Assembly: GCF_030295995.1 (NCBI RefSeq)
Contig: NZ_AP027365.1
Location: 1,612,001 to 1,676,000, forward strand
Reading direction: 5' to 3'
Source of the DNA: Thalassotalea hakodatensis
Lineage (GTDB): Bacteria > Pseudomonadota > Gammaproteobacteria > Enterobacterales > Alteromonadaceae
DNA: 64,000 bases
Part shown: positions 39,508 through 48,498 of the stretch, in pieces
How positions within the stretch are numbered: the first letter of the stretch is position 1
Layout of the letters: each line of letters opens with the position of its first letter
Translations under genes and position numbers: made by a program
The notes under the pieces: model-generated
Told to the model about the DNA's origin: nothing
Seen by the model: the letters and a program-made list of their open reading frames with translations, nothing else
The model's database searches: none

Positions 39508-40023
39508 ATGTCTTCAATTCCTCAGTCTAAACAAGCGTTGTTAAGTGCGATAAGCACGGTGTTTAACAAGTTAATGGTAGATTATCGCTCTATTCTTGAT
39601 GAAGTTACTCGAGTGAAATCTATAGATGGAAATACTAAAGGCAGTAAAGTTAGTGTTTGTGATACGGTCGCGTACTTAATTGGTTGGGGAAACTTAGTGC
39701 TTAAATGGTATCGATTGACGGCTGAAGATCAGCCGGTAGATTTTCCTGAAACTGGTTATAAGTGGAATCAATTAGGGCAATTAGCAGAACATTTTCATCA
39801 TCAATACAGTGATTGGACATATTCACAATTACTTACAGAGTTGGAACAAACAACTAATGCTTTATTGTTGTTAATTGACTCGCTAACCGATGAACAACTC
39901 TATCATACGCCTTGGTATGAAAAATGGACGTTAGGTAGGATGATTCAATTTAATACCTCATCACCAATGAAGCGAATTAGAACACAAATAAGACGGTTTA
40001 AGAAAATTAATGGTGCTAATTAA
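39508..40023 (+). CDS. ClbS/DfsB family four-helix-bundle protein, copy 2
   Basis: 171 residues, 99% identical in DNA to copy 1 (37311-37826). The 80 bp upstream align with the region upstream of copy 1 at clearly lower identity (same blocks such as AAAGATATAC and CCTTTCGCT with many changes), whereas the 46 bp after the stop are nearly identical. A second copy of the MITE follows. Either a duplication with later gene conversion or a modular repeat; the cell gains two doses of the protein. Confidence 0.85.
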   Translation: MSSIPQSKQALLSAISTVFNKLMVDYRSILDEVTRVKSIDGNTKGSKVSVCDTVAYLIGWGNLVLKWYRLTAEDQPVDFPETGYKWNQLGQLAEHFHHQYSDWTYSQLLTELEQTTNALLLLIDSLTDEQLYHTPWYEKWTLGRMIQFNTSSPMKRIRTQIRRFKKINGAN

Positions 40024-40069
40024 CCCAGTGAATTAATTGTAAAATCAAAAAATATTTTTCGTTATTAGT

Positions 40070-40247
40070 TAGAGCGTGTTGATCTTTGCTGTTTAAGTTT
40101 AGTTGACCCCTTCGGGCTGTATCTGTTTGGCATTTCTACTGTGTTAACGCTTGACTGGAGTAGAATAACCACACGGCGCAAGTGTTACCTTGTATAAAAA
40201 CCAAACAAATTGCGGTAAAAGTAAACATGAAAGATCAACACGCTCTA
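40070..40247. mobile_element. MITE-like element 2, 178 bp
   Basis: Same 18-bp terminal inverted repeats as element 1 (40070-40087 and 40230-40247). Compared with element 1 it lacks about 90 bp in the middle; the gap lies between two short similar runs (GTTTAAGTTT and GTTTAGTTGA), which fits a slippage deletion. No gene inside. No clear target duplication. Confidence 0.75.
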
Positions 40248-40266
40248 GTATAACCTTACGTTATTT
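40248..40266. promoter_or_regulatory. Operator-like site 1 (TATAACCTTA motif)
   Basis: GTATAACCTTACGTTAT, one half perfect to the 46.55-kb palindrome, the other with changes; ATAAC and GTTAT form the inverted repeat. It lies 80 bp before the 57-residue ORF at 40345 and just after MITE 2. One of four related sites in 40-54.5 kb. Confidence 0.5.
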
Positions 40267-40344
40267 ATGACCTAAAAATGGTTCATGTTTCTTTTTATTT
40301 TATTCGTGCATAGTGCGTATATCAAGCAATGAGGAGTAATGAAT

Positions 40345-40518
40345 ATGAACCATCAAATAAACATGAATAATAATCAAAAAACAGAATCAAATAACACGAT
40401 ATCGTTACCTGTCACCGGAAAAGAAGAAGCGCAAGAGTTATACGAACATTCGAACAATATACCTAAATTTGAAGATTACGAAGCAACTACACCGCATTAT
40501 GTACTTGGCTATAATTAA
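40345..40518 (+). CDS. Small ORF of 57 residues, unknown
   Basis: Starts at ATG 40345 with GAGGAG (40331-40336) at ideal spacing; ATG 40339 is also in frame. The protein is hydrophilic and Asn-rich at first (MNHQINMNNNQKT), then ISLPVTGKEEAQELYEHS, and ends PKFEDYEATTPHYVLGYN. No signal peptide, no Cys, no membrane segment. It is preceded by operator-like site 1. It could be a small regulator or a peptide precursor, but no modifying enzyme gene of the usual peptide families lies nearby. I do not recognise it. Confidence 0.55.
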   Translation: MNHQINMNNNQKTESNNTISLPVTGKEEAQELYEHSNNIPKFEDYEATTPHYVLGYN

Positions 40519-40607
40519 TAGGCTTTCGTTTAGCCATTACATAAAAACACCTTTTAATGTGTAGTTTACGTATTAAAAGATGCTTTTATCAATAAAGAAA
40601 TATAGCG

Positions 40608-42197
40608 TTAATTATTATTTTCTAACGCCTTTTTTACAAATTCACCAGCAAGTTTATGGTTATACTTACCTTGCTCTAAAACTATCTGTCCGTTAACAAA
40701 TACTGTTCGCATACCTACTGAATGTTTATTCCACTCTGAGAAATTTGCTTTAGGAGCATAGCCATTTTCATCCCAGATGATAATATCTGCGGCTAAACCT
40801 TCTTTGATCAGACCTCTATCGGTAATATTTAAGTAATTCGCTGTTTTAGAAGAACTTTGAGCAATAAATGTTTTTAATGATAGCTTCTTTTGTTGTTTCA
40901 CATAAGTTTGATATTTTTTTGGAAAACTTGCGTATTTTCTTGGGTGACCGTTTGTGCCATCTGATGACGTAACAACCCAAGGTTTAATGATAAAGCTCTC
41001 TAAATCATTTGCTGACATATTAAAAGAGGCAATACGAATATCTCCTCTTTGTACAAGTTCCATTGCCGCTAATTCAGGAGGTAAATTAAGTTCCCTTGCG
41101 AGTTGTTCAAGGGTTTTACCTACTAATGAATGGTCAGAAAAGGCAGTGATTAATAATGATTTAGCGCCACCTCGTTTTCTTATGTTTTCTGCGATTTCCG
41201 CTGTAAGTTTCGAGGTTAATTTCGGATCGTTGAGTCGTTGATAAAATGCGTCTTTTGAGTCTGCCATGACCCATTTAGGCATAATTGCGCTATGCAACTT
41301 TGTACCTGAAGCAAGCCAAGGGTACTGATCTGCAGAAATGCTAACGCCAGCTTTTTGAGCAGCTTCTATTTTATTAATTGCTTGTGTGCTTTGCCCCCAA
41401 ACGTCAACACCAAGTGCTTTAATATGAGCTACATGTAAGTGTGTATTGGCTTGCTTAGCGATATTAATTGCTTCACTTAATGCGTTCAAAAAGCCGATGT
41501 TAAAGGTGCTCTCATCTCGCAGGTGCGTATCGTAAACACCATGATACTTTCCCACAATTGTTGTTAAGGCAACAACTTCTTCCGTTGAGGCGTAACTACC
41601 AGGCACGTAATACAAGCCAGAAGAGAGGCCTAAGGCACCGTCTTGCATGGCTAGATCTACGATAGTTTTCATTTGAGCTATTTCATCTGTAGTAGCAAAA
41701 CGGTTTTCACGCCCCATGACTTGATTTCTAACGCTATTGTGTCCAACATATAAAGCTACATTTGTTCCTATACCGTTATTAGTAAGTTTTTTTGCTAGGG
41801 CATTTATATCGGTTGGACCGCCACCATCGTTTCCGTTAATTACCGTTGTAACTCCCTGTGTGAGGTAATTAACATTTGCGTTTTTATCCACACTTAATAG
41901 TTCGTCTAAAGTATGGGTGTGTGGATCAATGAAACCCGGACTGACAATTAAACCATTCGCATCGATAGTGCGTATTGCCTTAATTTGCATTTCGCCGGGC
42001 TTTGAAACTGCACAAATAGTTGACTGACATATTGCGACATCTAGATCTTGTGCATCAACGTTATTGCCAATGAAGACTTTTCCATTTGTAATGAGATAAT
42101 CAGCGTTAACTTTCTCGGGCTTTGATGTTTTACATCCGCTTAAAATAAATATTGACAGTAAAGCGATTGGATATTTTTTTAGAAGATTAATTTTCAT
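40608..42197 (-). CDS. Lipoprotein N-acyl-D-amino-acid deacylase / D-aminoacylase family
   Basis: 529-residue metal-dependent amidohydrolase. The signal peptide ends in lipobox LSGC (C22), so it is anchored in the envelope facing the periplasm. Metal ligands include H93 and H95 (GFIDPHTHT); LGLSSGLYYVPGSYAS, HLHVAHIKALG and VVTSSDGTNGHPRKY are hallmarks of D-aminoacylases and related D-dipeptidases. It would cut N-acyl-D-amino acids or dipeptides with a D residue. It overlaps the M14 gene by 11 bp and is coupled to it. Substrate inferred from family and neighbours. Confidence 0.85.
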   Translation of the reverse strand: MKINLLKKYPIALLSIFILSGCKTSKPEKVNADYLITNGKVFIGNNVDAQDLDVAICQSTICAVSKPGEMQIKAIRTIDANGLIVSPGFIDPHTHTLDELLSVDKNANVNYLTQGVTTVINGNDGGGPTDINALAKKLTNNGIGTNVALYVGHNSVRNQVMGRENRFATTDEIAQMKTIVDLAMQDGALGLSSGLYYVPGSYASTEEVVALTTIVGKYHGVYDTHLRDESTFNIGFLNALSEAINIAKQANTHLHVAHIKALGVDVWGQSTQAINKIEAAQKAGVSISADQYPWLASGTKLHSAIMPKWVMADSKDAFYQRLNDPKLTSKLTAEIAENIRKRGGAKSLLITAFSDHSLVGKTLEQLARELNLPPELAAMELVQRGDIRIASFNMSANDLESFIIKPWVVTSSDGTNGHPRKYASFPKKYQTYVKQQKKLSLKTFIAQSSSKTANYLNITDRGLIKEGLAADIIIWDENGYAPKANFSEWNKHSVGMRTVFVNGQIVLEQGKYNHKLAGEFVKKALENNN

Positions 42198-43338
42198 GTT
42201 TATTATCTTTTAACATCGTTTGCATTAAGGTATTAGATGCATCAATTGCAAGCTTACGTATAAATTTTCTATCAGTGTGATCACCCATCTCATACGTGAT
42301 GGCATGAACGTTATACATGTCTGCGATATATTGTTTGAAGACACCTTTATTTGGATTGTTTCCTGGCTTTTGAATAACGTTAAAATTAGGATGTTTCTTA
42401 TCTAAGGCGTTAAGCCAGTTACTCACTAAATAAGGTTGTCTTACTCCGTAGTCTGTCGGCATGGTATAGAATATGTCTTTATGCGTGGAATGGAAGTCAA
42501 CAGCCATGGAAATTTCTTCGCCCTGATCAACAATTTGTGAAAGTATCTTATGCACAGCAGAGACTTCAGGTTGTTTAAAATTTTTCCAATCTCTATTCAA
42601 ATCAACGCCATTGGCGTTATGTCGCCAATATCCAAGGGAAACTCCGTCAGGGTTCATATTCGGGATAATTAAAATATTATAATGAGCACGGAAAACACGC
42701 GCTAGTTCACTGTTTGAAAGTAAATTTGTTGAAAATGGGAACAGTGCAAGTGCGCCGGTAATTTCAGGCGGGTGTTGCCTTCCTAGCACTATTAACCACT
42801 TTTTTATGTTGGCTGATGATGATTCTATTTTATACAGAGGGTGTTCATTGACCGAATGGCCTATGATTGAATGAGTGATATGCGCTTTTTTTTCAAGTGC
42901 TTTTCCCCAATGAATATAATTGTCATTAGTGATGAGTTCTTGTGCAGAAATCCAGATTGGCTGCTTACTAATTGTTACATTCATGCGCAGTCGTTCAGGT
43001 GTTTTTTTATAAGCAATGGGTTGCCATTGTTTACCGTTATAACTGAGTTTAGGTGAATAACGATGTGAACCATCTTTCACTTTTAATTCGATTGTTATGT
43101 TTTTTTCAATTGCGCTTGATAGTTTAAAAGCATACCAGGGGCTATTATTAATAGGGGTGTTTTCAGGTTGTAGCTCTATCGTTATTCTATCGTTGCTTTT
43201 ATTTGTGCTGCAAGATGCGATTAACTCCTTAGAGGTTGCTCCTGAAAAGTCAGTGTGGACTTTAATGTCTCCTAATTCACATGCGAAAGTAGAGACGGTG
43301 AAAAATATCAAGAGTAGTGTAAAGGCTATGCGAATCAT
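42187..43338 (-). CDS. Secreted M14-family zinc carboxypeptidase
   Basis: 383 residues with a signal peptide (IRIAFTLLLIFFTVSTFAC). An N-terminal beta domain of about 150 residues is followed by the peptidase domain: zinc ligands H189 and E192 (GRQHPPEITG), substrate Arg in NGVDLNRDW (R249), third ligand H283 (DFHSTHKD) and the general base Glu in ITYEMGD. M14 enzymes of this subgroup cut C-terminal or gamma-glutamyl-type bonds in peptides, including cell-wall peptides and poly-gamma-glutamate. It lies between the TonB receptor and the deacylase, same strand. Confidence 0.88.
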   Translation of the reverse strand: MIRIAFTLLLIFFTVSTFACELGDIKVHTDFSGATSKELIASCSTNKSNDRITIELQPENTPINNSPWYAFKLSSAIEKNITIELKVKDGSHRYSPKLSYNGKQWQPIAYKKTPERLRMNVTISKQPIWISAQELITNDNYIHWGKALEKKAHITHSIIGHSVNEHPLYKIESSSANIKKWLIVLGRQHPPEITGALALFPFSTNLLSNSELARVFRAHYNILIIPNMNPDGVSLGYWRHNANGVDLNRDWKNFKQPEVSAVHKILSQIVDQGEEISMAVDFHSTHKDIFYTMPTDYGVRQPYLVSNWLNALDKKHPNFNVIQKPGNNPNKGVFKQYIADMYNVHAITYEMGDHTDRKFIRKLAIDASNTLMQTMLKDNKHEN

Positions 43339-43392
43339 ATTGCCCCTTAAATGTTGTACTTAAAAAGTCGGAAGAAAAAGAATCTGAACTAA

Positions 43393-43426
43393 TCGCGGAA
43401 TAAACATGTCAATGTTTATTCCGCGA
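43393..43426 (-). promoter_or_regulatory. Long hairpin between the TonB-receptor gene and the peptidase gene
   Basis: Perfect 15-bp arms TCGCGGAATAAACAT (43393-43407) and ATGTTTATTCCGCGA (43412-43426) with loop GTCA. It starts 10 bp after the receptor stop codon. No U-run follows on the minus strand, so it looks like a 3'-end stabiliser or partial terminator that would keep receptor mRNA more abundant than the downstream genes. Confidence 0.6.
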
Positions 43427-43436
43427 GCTAAAATGC

Positions 43437-46400
43437 TTAAAAAGAAGTTCTTAACTCGGCGTAAAAGCTTCTGCCATAATCATTATGCGCATCAGAAAAA
43501 TAACCAAAGTATCTATCTGCTAATGGTGCACGTTCATCTGTTAAGTTGTTTACCCCAAATCGAACTCGAGAATCTAAACCTTTGAAACTAAATTTATAAT
43601 CAACACTTGCATTATATTTTGTCATAGATGGAATAATATATTTTGTCCCATCATCTAAGGTTAAGGAGCTTTGGTAAAAGCTGCCAATTTTAAACATGTT
43701 GAGAGAGACTCCCCATTGTTCGTTATACCAACGGAATTTTGCTGAGTGCCGTTCGTCTTGATTACCATCTTTACCAATTAAATCAGCAAAGCCATCAACG
43801 GGATAACTAGCAGGCAAGAGACCTGAAGCATTTGCTTCAACCAATACTTTTGCTAATCCACCAGCATCTTGCTCATATTTGTCTAAAAATGCACCATTAT
43901 ATTTGATATCAAAAGTACCATATTTGGTATCAATATTATAATAAACGCCTAAGTCGTGACCTTTAATTGTACGCTTATCTAAGTTGGCGTATTGATCATT
44001 AACATATTTAATGGCTCCAGCAGGACAGATGCCAGCATTCTGAAAATAAACTTCTTCATCTACATCTAATTCTTGGCGTTCTATTGCACTATTAAAGGCT
44101 GCACTTTCACAATTACCATCACCAGCATTCAAATGATAAACAAGATCTAATAATGTATGGTTTTCTTCACCAAATAGACCAATAGTATCTTTTTTCTCAA
44201 TTTGCCAATAATCTAAGGTAACAGTGAAGTTTGATGTAGGTGTCCAAACAAAACCTAATGATGTATTTTCTGATTTTTCAGGTGATAACTTGTCGCTTCC
44301 CTCTGCTGTACGCTGGATAGAATTAGTACAGTCTAATGTTTCTTCTTCAGGATCACCGCCAAAGTCAGCAGCATATTGACAAACCCAATCAGTGCGGGAG
44401 TTTGTACGAGATACAATCTCTTCATTTACGGTAACAAGGTTAGGCGCACGGAAAGCTTCTGACCAAGAGCCTCGTACTAAAAATTGTTCAAGTGGACGCC
44501 AACCAAAAGCTACTTTACCTACGGTGGTACTTTCATCAATATCATCAAAGTCTTCATAACGAAGAGCGGCTTGTACATCTAAATTATCAAGTACGGGAAT
44601 TTGAAATTCGGTAAACAATGAACTTACTTGGCGTTTTCCTTCATTATCAGGGGTAGGGCTTGAATTAACTACATCAGAAACATAAGGATAGGTATCGCCT
44701 TCCCAGTCAGTAAAATTAATAGTACCGTCTAAACGATCGTCTCTGTCATCTTTAAAGCTTTCTTCTCGCCATTCAAAACCTGCTACAAAGGCAACCATGC
44801 CTGCAGGAAGTTCAAACAAATCAGCATTTGAGAACTTTATATCAAAGGTTGTTAGCTCTGTTTCACTTAGCCGAGTAACATCAATTAGAGCACGTTCAAT
44901 ATTTGAATTAACTCCGCCAGAAAAAGGGTTATAAGCAGCTTCGGTTGGATCGTTTAATGCTTCTTGTATTAAGGTATTTGAGATGCGATTACGGGTGATA
45001 TCTTCTTTTTCAGCTTTTGAATAAGAAACTGCACTTTCCCAATCCCAGTCACCAAGCATACCTCTGAAGCCTTGTAAAAATCGGTAAGTTTCGCCATCGT
45101 TATCCACAATACGAGGTACTTCAGCAAAGCGGTAATAATCCATGATTAGATCAAAACCTTCTTCAGGAAAGTCACCAGCGATAGATTCAGGTAAGCGATT
45201 TTCGGAACCTAGAACACCAAAAGGATTATAGTAGTTTTGTGCTGACACTCTTAATTTCGAACTAGAAAAAGCGGCAGAAGGGTGACGATTCATGCTTGTT
45301 TTAGATTTGTAATATGACAATTCGGTAAAACTTTCTACGTTATTATCAAATTCATGATTAACGAAAATAAAGGCATTGTAACGTTGTAGATCGGAGCGTA
45401 AATCTCGATCTTCGTTCAAGTTGTATCTATAAGTCCCTTGACCGTCTTCTGCGGCACATGTGGTGGCATTTAATTGATAACCGCCTTCACAACGAGGATC
45501 GCCAATGGGATAAACCTCAAATTCACCACTTGAGTCAACTAGATTGTTATCATCTAAATCGCCTTCGTTGTTTGGTACGATATCAAACTGACCGTAGTTT
45601 GAGTTAATGGAATTATTTCTAAATCGCGTATCACCAAACCAAGGTGAGCTTTCTGGTATACGGTCACGAAAATCAGAGTTTGACCAACGCGAATCATCTT
45701 GAGAGCTAATGCGGTCTCTATCATAAAAATTTAAAAACGTACTTACGTTTGTTTTACCGTCATTAAAGTTTTTACCCGCTTCGATAGTTATTTTCCGGCT
45801 ACCTCTACTGAAGTTGTCATATTCCAAGCCTTTAGCTCTAATCGTTAACCCTTCAAAATTTGATTTGAGCACATGATTCACAACGCCGGCAACGGCATCA
45901 GCCCCATATATTGCAGATGCTCCATCACGCAAAACTTCAACTTGTTTAAGGCCTACAACAGGAATAACGTTTGAATTAACAGAGTTAACGGGTACAAAGC
46001 TACCACCAACTTCTTCGGTTTGATATGAAGCAGAATTTACTAAGCGACGACCATTTAACAATACCAATGTATTACCGGTCCCCATATTTCGTAGGTTAAA
46101 TGCACCAACATCACCCCTTGCGGAGTTAATACCGCCAGCGATGTTTTCAGCTTCACTAAAAAAGTTTTGGCCGTTTTCAGGGATCATACTCATTAATTCA
46201 TCACCAGAATCAATCCCTAAATTTTCGATATCTTCAGCATTTAATACTGATACAGCCAATGCCTCACTGATAGCTCCACCTCGAATTTGCGTACCAACAA
46301 CGGTAATTTGTTCAAGATCTTTATCACTTGCTTCTTGTGTTGATACTTCTTGTGAATGAGTTAGCTGTGGCGCAAGCGCAGCCACTAAACATAAACTAAG

Positions 46401-46442
46401 GTGTGATAACCTATGATTACTTTTTGCTTTTTTCTGTTTCAT
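43437..46442 (-). CDS. TonB-dependent outer-membrane receptor
   Basis: 1001 residues with signal peptide (SHLSLCLVAALAPQLTHSQ). The plug domain has ITVVGTQIRGG, MGTGNTLVLLNGRRLVNS and EVLRDGASAIYGADAVAGVVN; the C-terminus ends in an aromatic residue (YAELRTSF), as outer-membrane barrels do. Receptors of this type in marine Alteromonadales import oligopeptides or glycans. It is first in the minus-strand run receptor-peptidase-deacylase and divergent from the NhaC gene, with the best operator palindrome between them. Ligand unknown. Confidence 0.93.
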   Translation of the reverse strand: MKQKKAKSNHRLSHLSLCLVAALAPQLTHSQEVSTQEASDKDLEQITVVGTQIRGGAISEALAVSVLNAEDIENLGIDSGDELMSMIPENGQNFFSEAENIAGGINSARGDVGAFNLRNMGTGNTLVLLNGRRLVNSASYQTEEVGGSFVPVNSVNSNVIPVVGLKQVEVLRDGASAIYGADAVAGVVNHVLKSNFEGLTIRAKGLEYDNFSRGSRKITIEAGKNFNDGKTNVSTFLNFYDRDRISSQDDSRWSNSDFRDRIPESSPWFGDTRFRNNSINSNYGQFDIVPNNEGDLDDNNLVDSSGEFEVYPIGDPRCEGGYQLNATTCAAEDGQGTYRYNLNEDRDLRSDLQRYNAFIFVNHEFDNNVESFTELSYYKSKTSMNRHPSAAFSSSKLRVSAQNYYNPFGVLGSENRLPESIAGDFPEEGFDLIMDYYRFAEVPRIVDNDGETYRFLQGFRGMLGDWDWESAVSYSKAEKEDITRNRISNTLIQEALNDPTEAAYNPFSGGVNSNIERALIDVTRLSETELTTFDIKFSNADLFELPAGMVAFVAGFEWREESFKDDRDDRLDGTINFTDWEGDTYPYVSDVVNSSPTPDNEGKRQVSSLFTEFQIPVLDNLDVQAALRYEDFDDIDESTTVGKVAFGWRPLEQFLVRGSWSEAFRAPNLVTVNEEIVSRTNSRTDWVCQYAADFGGDPEEETLDCTNSIQRTAEGSDKLSPEKSENTSLGFVWTPTSNFTVTLDYWQIEKKDTIGLFGEENHTLLDLVYHLNAGDGNCESAAFNSAIERQELDVDEEVYFQNAGICPAGAIKYVNDQYANLDKRTIKGHDLGVYYNIDTKYGTFDIKYNGAFLDKYEQDAGGLAKVLVEANASGLLPASYPVDGFADLIGKDGNQDERHSAKFRWYNEQWGVSLNMFKIGSFYQSSLTLDDGTKYIIPSMTKYNASVDYKFSFKGLDSRVRFGVNNLTDERAPLADRYFGYFSDAHNDYGRSFYAELRTSF

Positions 46443-46553
46443 ATTTTCACCGTTTTCCCAAAATAGCGTTAAGATGCAGTTTATTTCACTGTTTTATTAT
46501 TTTCACCTTTACCATGATGAAAATTTGCAATAGAAACAATTGACTCTTGATAC

Positions 46554-46582
46554 ATTACCTATAACCTTAGGTTATAGGTAAT
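46554..46582. promoter_or_regulatory. Operator-like site 2: perfect 29-bp palindrome
   Basis: Arms ATTACCTATAACCT (46554-46567) and AGGTTATAGGTAAT (46569-46582) around a single base. The centre contains a T-N11-A box (TAACC...GGTTA) as bound by LysR regulators. It sits in the 313-bp gap between the divergent TonB-receptor and NhaC genes, 112 bp from the receptor start and 174 bp from the antiporter start, fitting control of both. The LysR gene at 48499 is the obvious candidate for the binding protein. Confidence 0.8.
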
Positions 46583-46755
46583 TCATAATTAACTAAAATA
46601 CGGTAGTGAAATATCCTGTTAGAGTTAAAAATAAAGCGCGAACTTAGTGTCTTAAATACACAAAATGATGAGACATTTGTGAGACAAATATGAAGACAAC
46701 GGTTTGGACTTTTATGTACTTCTTTTATATGCCTTTAAAAAAATAAGATTAAATT

Positions 46756-48477
46756 ATGACAATAAACAAAAATGTAATGGCCTTTTTTATCTTGATTCTC
46801 GGGCTGTGTTTTGCACAATATGTGAACCTTTATGTTGATAAAACATGGCTTGAACAATCATATATTTATGATATTTATCAAACGGATGATGGCAAGTCTG
46901 CCTACAAATATAAAGGAGAGGAAATTGTTATTTCTGATGTTGTGTCTTACGATTTATCACCACTTAACCAAAGCAACCTTAATAAAGTTGATTCCCCTGC
47001 ATTAACTCAACAATGGGTTGAGAAAGAAAACGGCCAATTGCAACAGTTAAAACCTGCGTTTCATTTTGGTTTATGGTCTTTATTGCCTGCATTTCTTACG
47101 ATTGTATTGTGTTTAATTACTCGAGAACCTTTAACCGCACTTTTCTCAGGGATTGTTAGTGGTGCGTTAATGTTAGGGGAGTACGATATTACTGACAGTG
47201 TGATCATTCCAAATCTTGCTCAACAAGGTACTGCAGCTTTATTACTTTTGTACTTGTGGTTGCTTGGTGGTTTACTTGGTATTTGGTCAAAAACGGGTGC
47301 AGCGCAGGCGTTTGCAAATATGATGACTGAAAAATTTGTTCGAGGTCAGCGATCTGCAAAAGTGGTGTCGTGGATCCTTGGCGTGTTATTGTTTCAAGGG
47401 GGCACAATGAGCACCGTGCTTGTTGGTACTACCGTACGTCCGCTGGCAGACAAAGCAAAAGTCAGCCATGAAGAAATGAGTTACATTGTTGATTCAACCG
47501 CTTCACCCATTGCCGCAGTATTAGCTTTTAATGCTTGGCCCGCTTATGTGCAAGCGTTGATTTTTGTACCAGGTGTAAGCTTCCTAGCGACAGAAGCTGA
47601 TAGAATCGCGTTCTTTTTTAGTAGTGTTCCATTTAGTTTTTATGGCATTTTTGCCGTGCTTGGTACGTTACTGCTAAGTTTAAATATTACCACGTTTTCT
47701 GGTAGACGAATTAAAGAAGCGCATGTGAGAGCTAATACCACTGGGCAGTTAGATGCGCCAGGCGCTAAACCGCTGAGCGCGAAAGAATTACAAACCTGTG
47801 ATGTTCCTAAAGGTTATCACTCACATTATTTAGAGTTTATTCTCCCTTTAGTTACCTTAATTTTAACTGCTATTCTTACTTTCATTTTTATGGGCTCTCC
47901 GAAGGTAAACTGGGCGTTTGGAGCTGCTTTAATATTATCGGTATTGATGGCGTTAGCTAAGGGTATGTCATTGATGAATGTTATTGATGGCTTTGGTAAT
48001 GGATTAAAAGGTGTTGTGGTTGCGTCTGTTATTTTGATGCTTGCAGTGATCATTGGCTTTATAAGTAAAGAAATAGGCGGCGGTTTGTATCTTGTATCAT
48101 TACTTGGTGAACAATTACCTTATTGGTTACTTCCCATAACCTTGCAATTAATTACCATGATAATTGCCTTTTCAACCGGCACTAGTTGGGGTACTTATGC
48201 CATTGCATTTCCATTAGCAATGCCGCTTGCTTGGGCGATTGGTGAAAGCCAAATGTTAGCCAACCCAGAACTGTTTATGATGATTTGCTTTGCAACCGTT
48301 TTAAATGGCAGCATTTACGGCGATCAATGTTCGCCCATTTCTGATACCACTATTTTAAGTTCGATGACAACAGGTTGCGATTTAATGGATCATGTCAAGT
48401 CTCAAATAGTTCCAGCAACATTTGCAGCGTCACTTGCGGCAGCATTGTGGACAGCTTGCGTGTTAATTTTCGCGTAA
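46756..48477 (+). CDS. NhaC-family Na+/H+ antiporter-like transporter
   Basis: 573-residue inner-membrane protein. One N-terminal membrane segment, a periplasmic stretch of about 80 residues ([20 protein letters not shown]), then about eleven further segments. Family landmarks are [58 protein letters not shown] and [16 protein letters not shown]. NhaC-type carriers exchange sodium for protons or for organic acids and amino acids, so in this setting it may take up the released amino acid. Followed by the LysR gene after 21 bp. Confidence 0.85.
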   Translation: MTINKNVMAFFILILGLCFAQYVNLYVDKTWLEQSYIYDIYQTDDGKSAYKYKGEEIVISDVVSYDLSPLNQSNLNKVDSPALTQQWVEKENGQLQQLKPAFHFGLWSLLPAFLTIVLCLITREPLTALFSGIVSGALMLGEYDITDSVIIPNLAQQGTAALLLLYLWLLGGLLGIWSKTGAAQAFANMMTEKFVRGQRSAKVVSWILGVLLFQGGTMSTVLVGTTVRPLADKAKVSHEEMSYIVDSTASPIAAVLAFNAWPAYVQALIFVPGVSFLATEADRIAFFFSSVPFSFYGIFAVLGTLLLSLNITTFSGRRIKEAHVRANTTGQLDAPGAKPLSAKELQTCDVPKGYHSHYLEFILPLVTLILTAILTFIFMGSPKVNWAFGAALILSVLMALAKGMSLMNVIDGFGNGLKGVVVASVILMLAVIIGFISKEIGGGLYLVSLLGEQLPYWLLPITLQLITMIIAFSTGTSWGTYAIAFPLAMPLAWAIGESQMLANPELFMMICFATVLNGSIYGDQCSPISDTTILSSMTTGCDLMDHVKSQIVPATFAASLAAALWTACVLIFA

Positions 48478-48498
48478 CTCTTTGTACATAGGTGAATT

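Noticed and set aside
40345-42197. RiPP cluster with the 57-residue ORF as precursor
   Set aside because: No radical-SAM, lanthionine, YcaO or other maturation enzyme lies nearby, and the neighbouring enzymes are hydrolases that fit catabolism.
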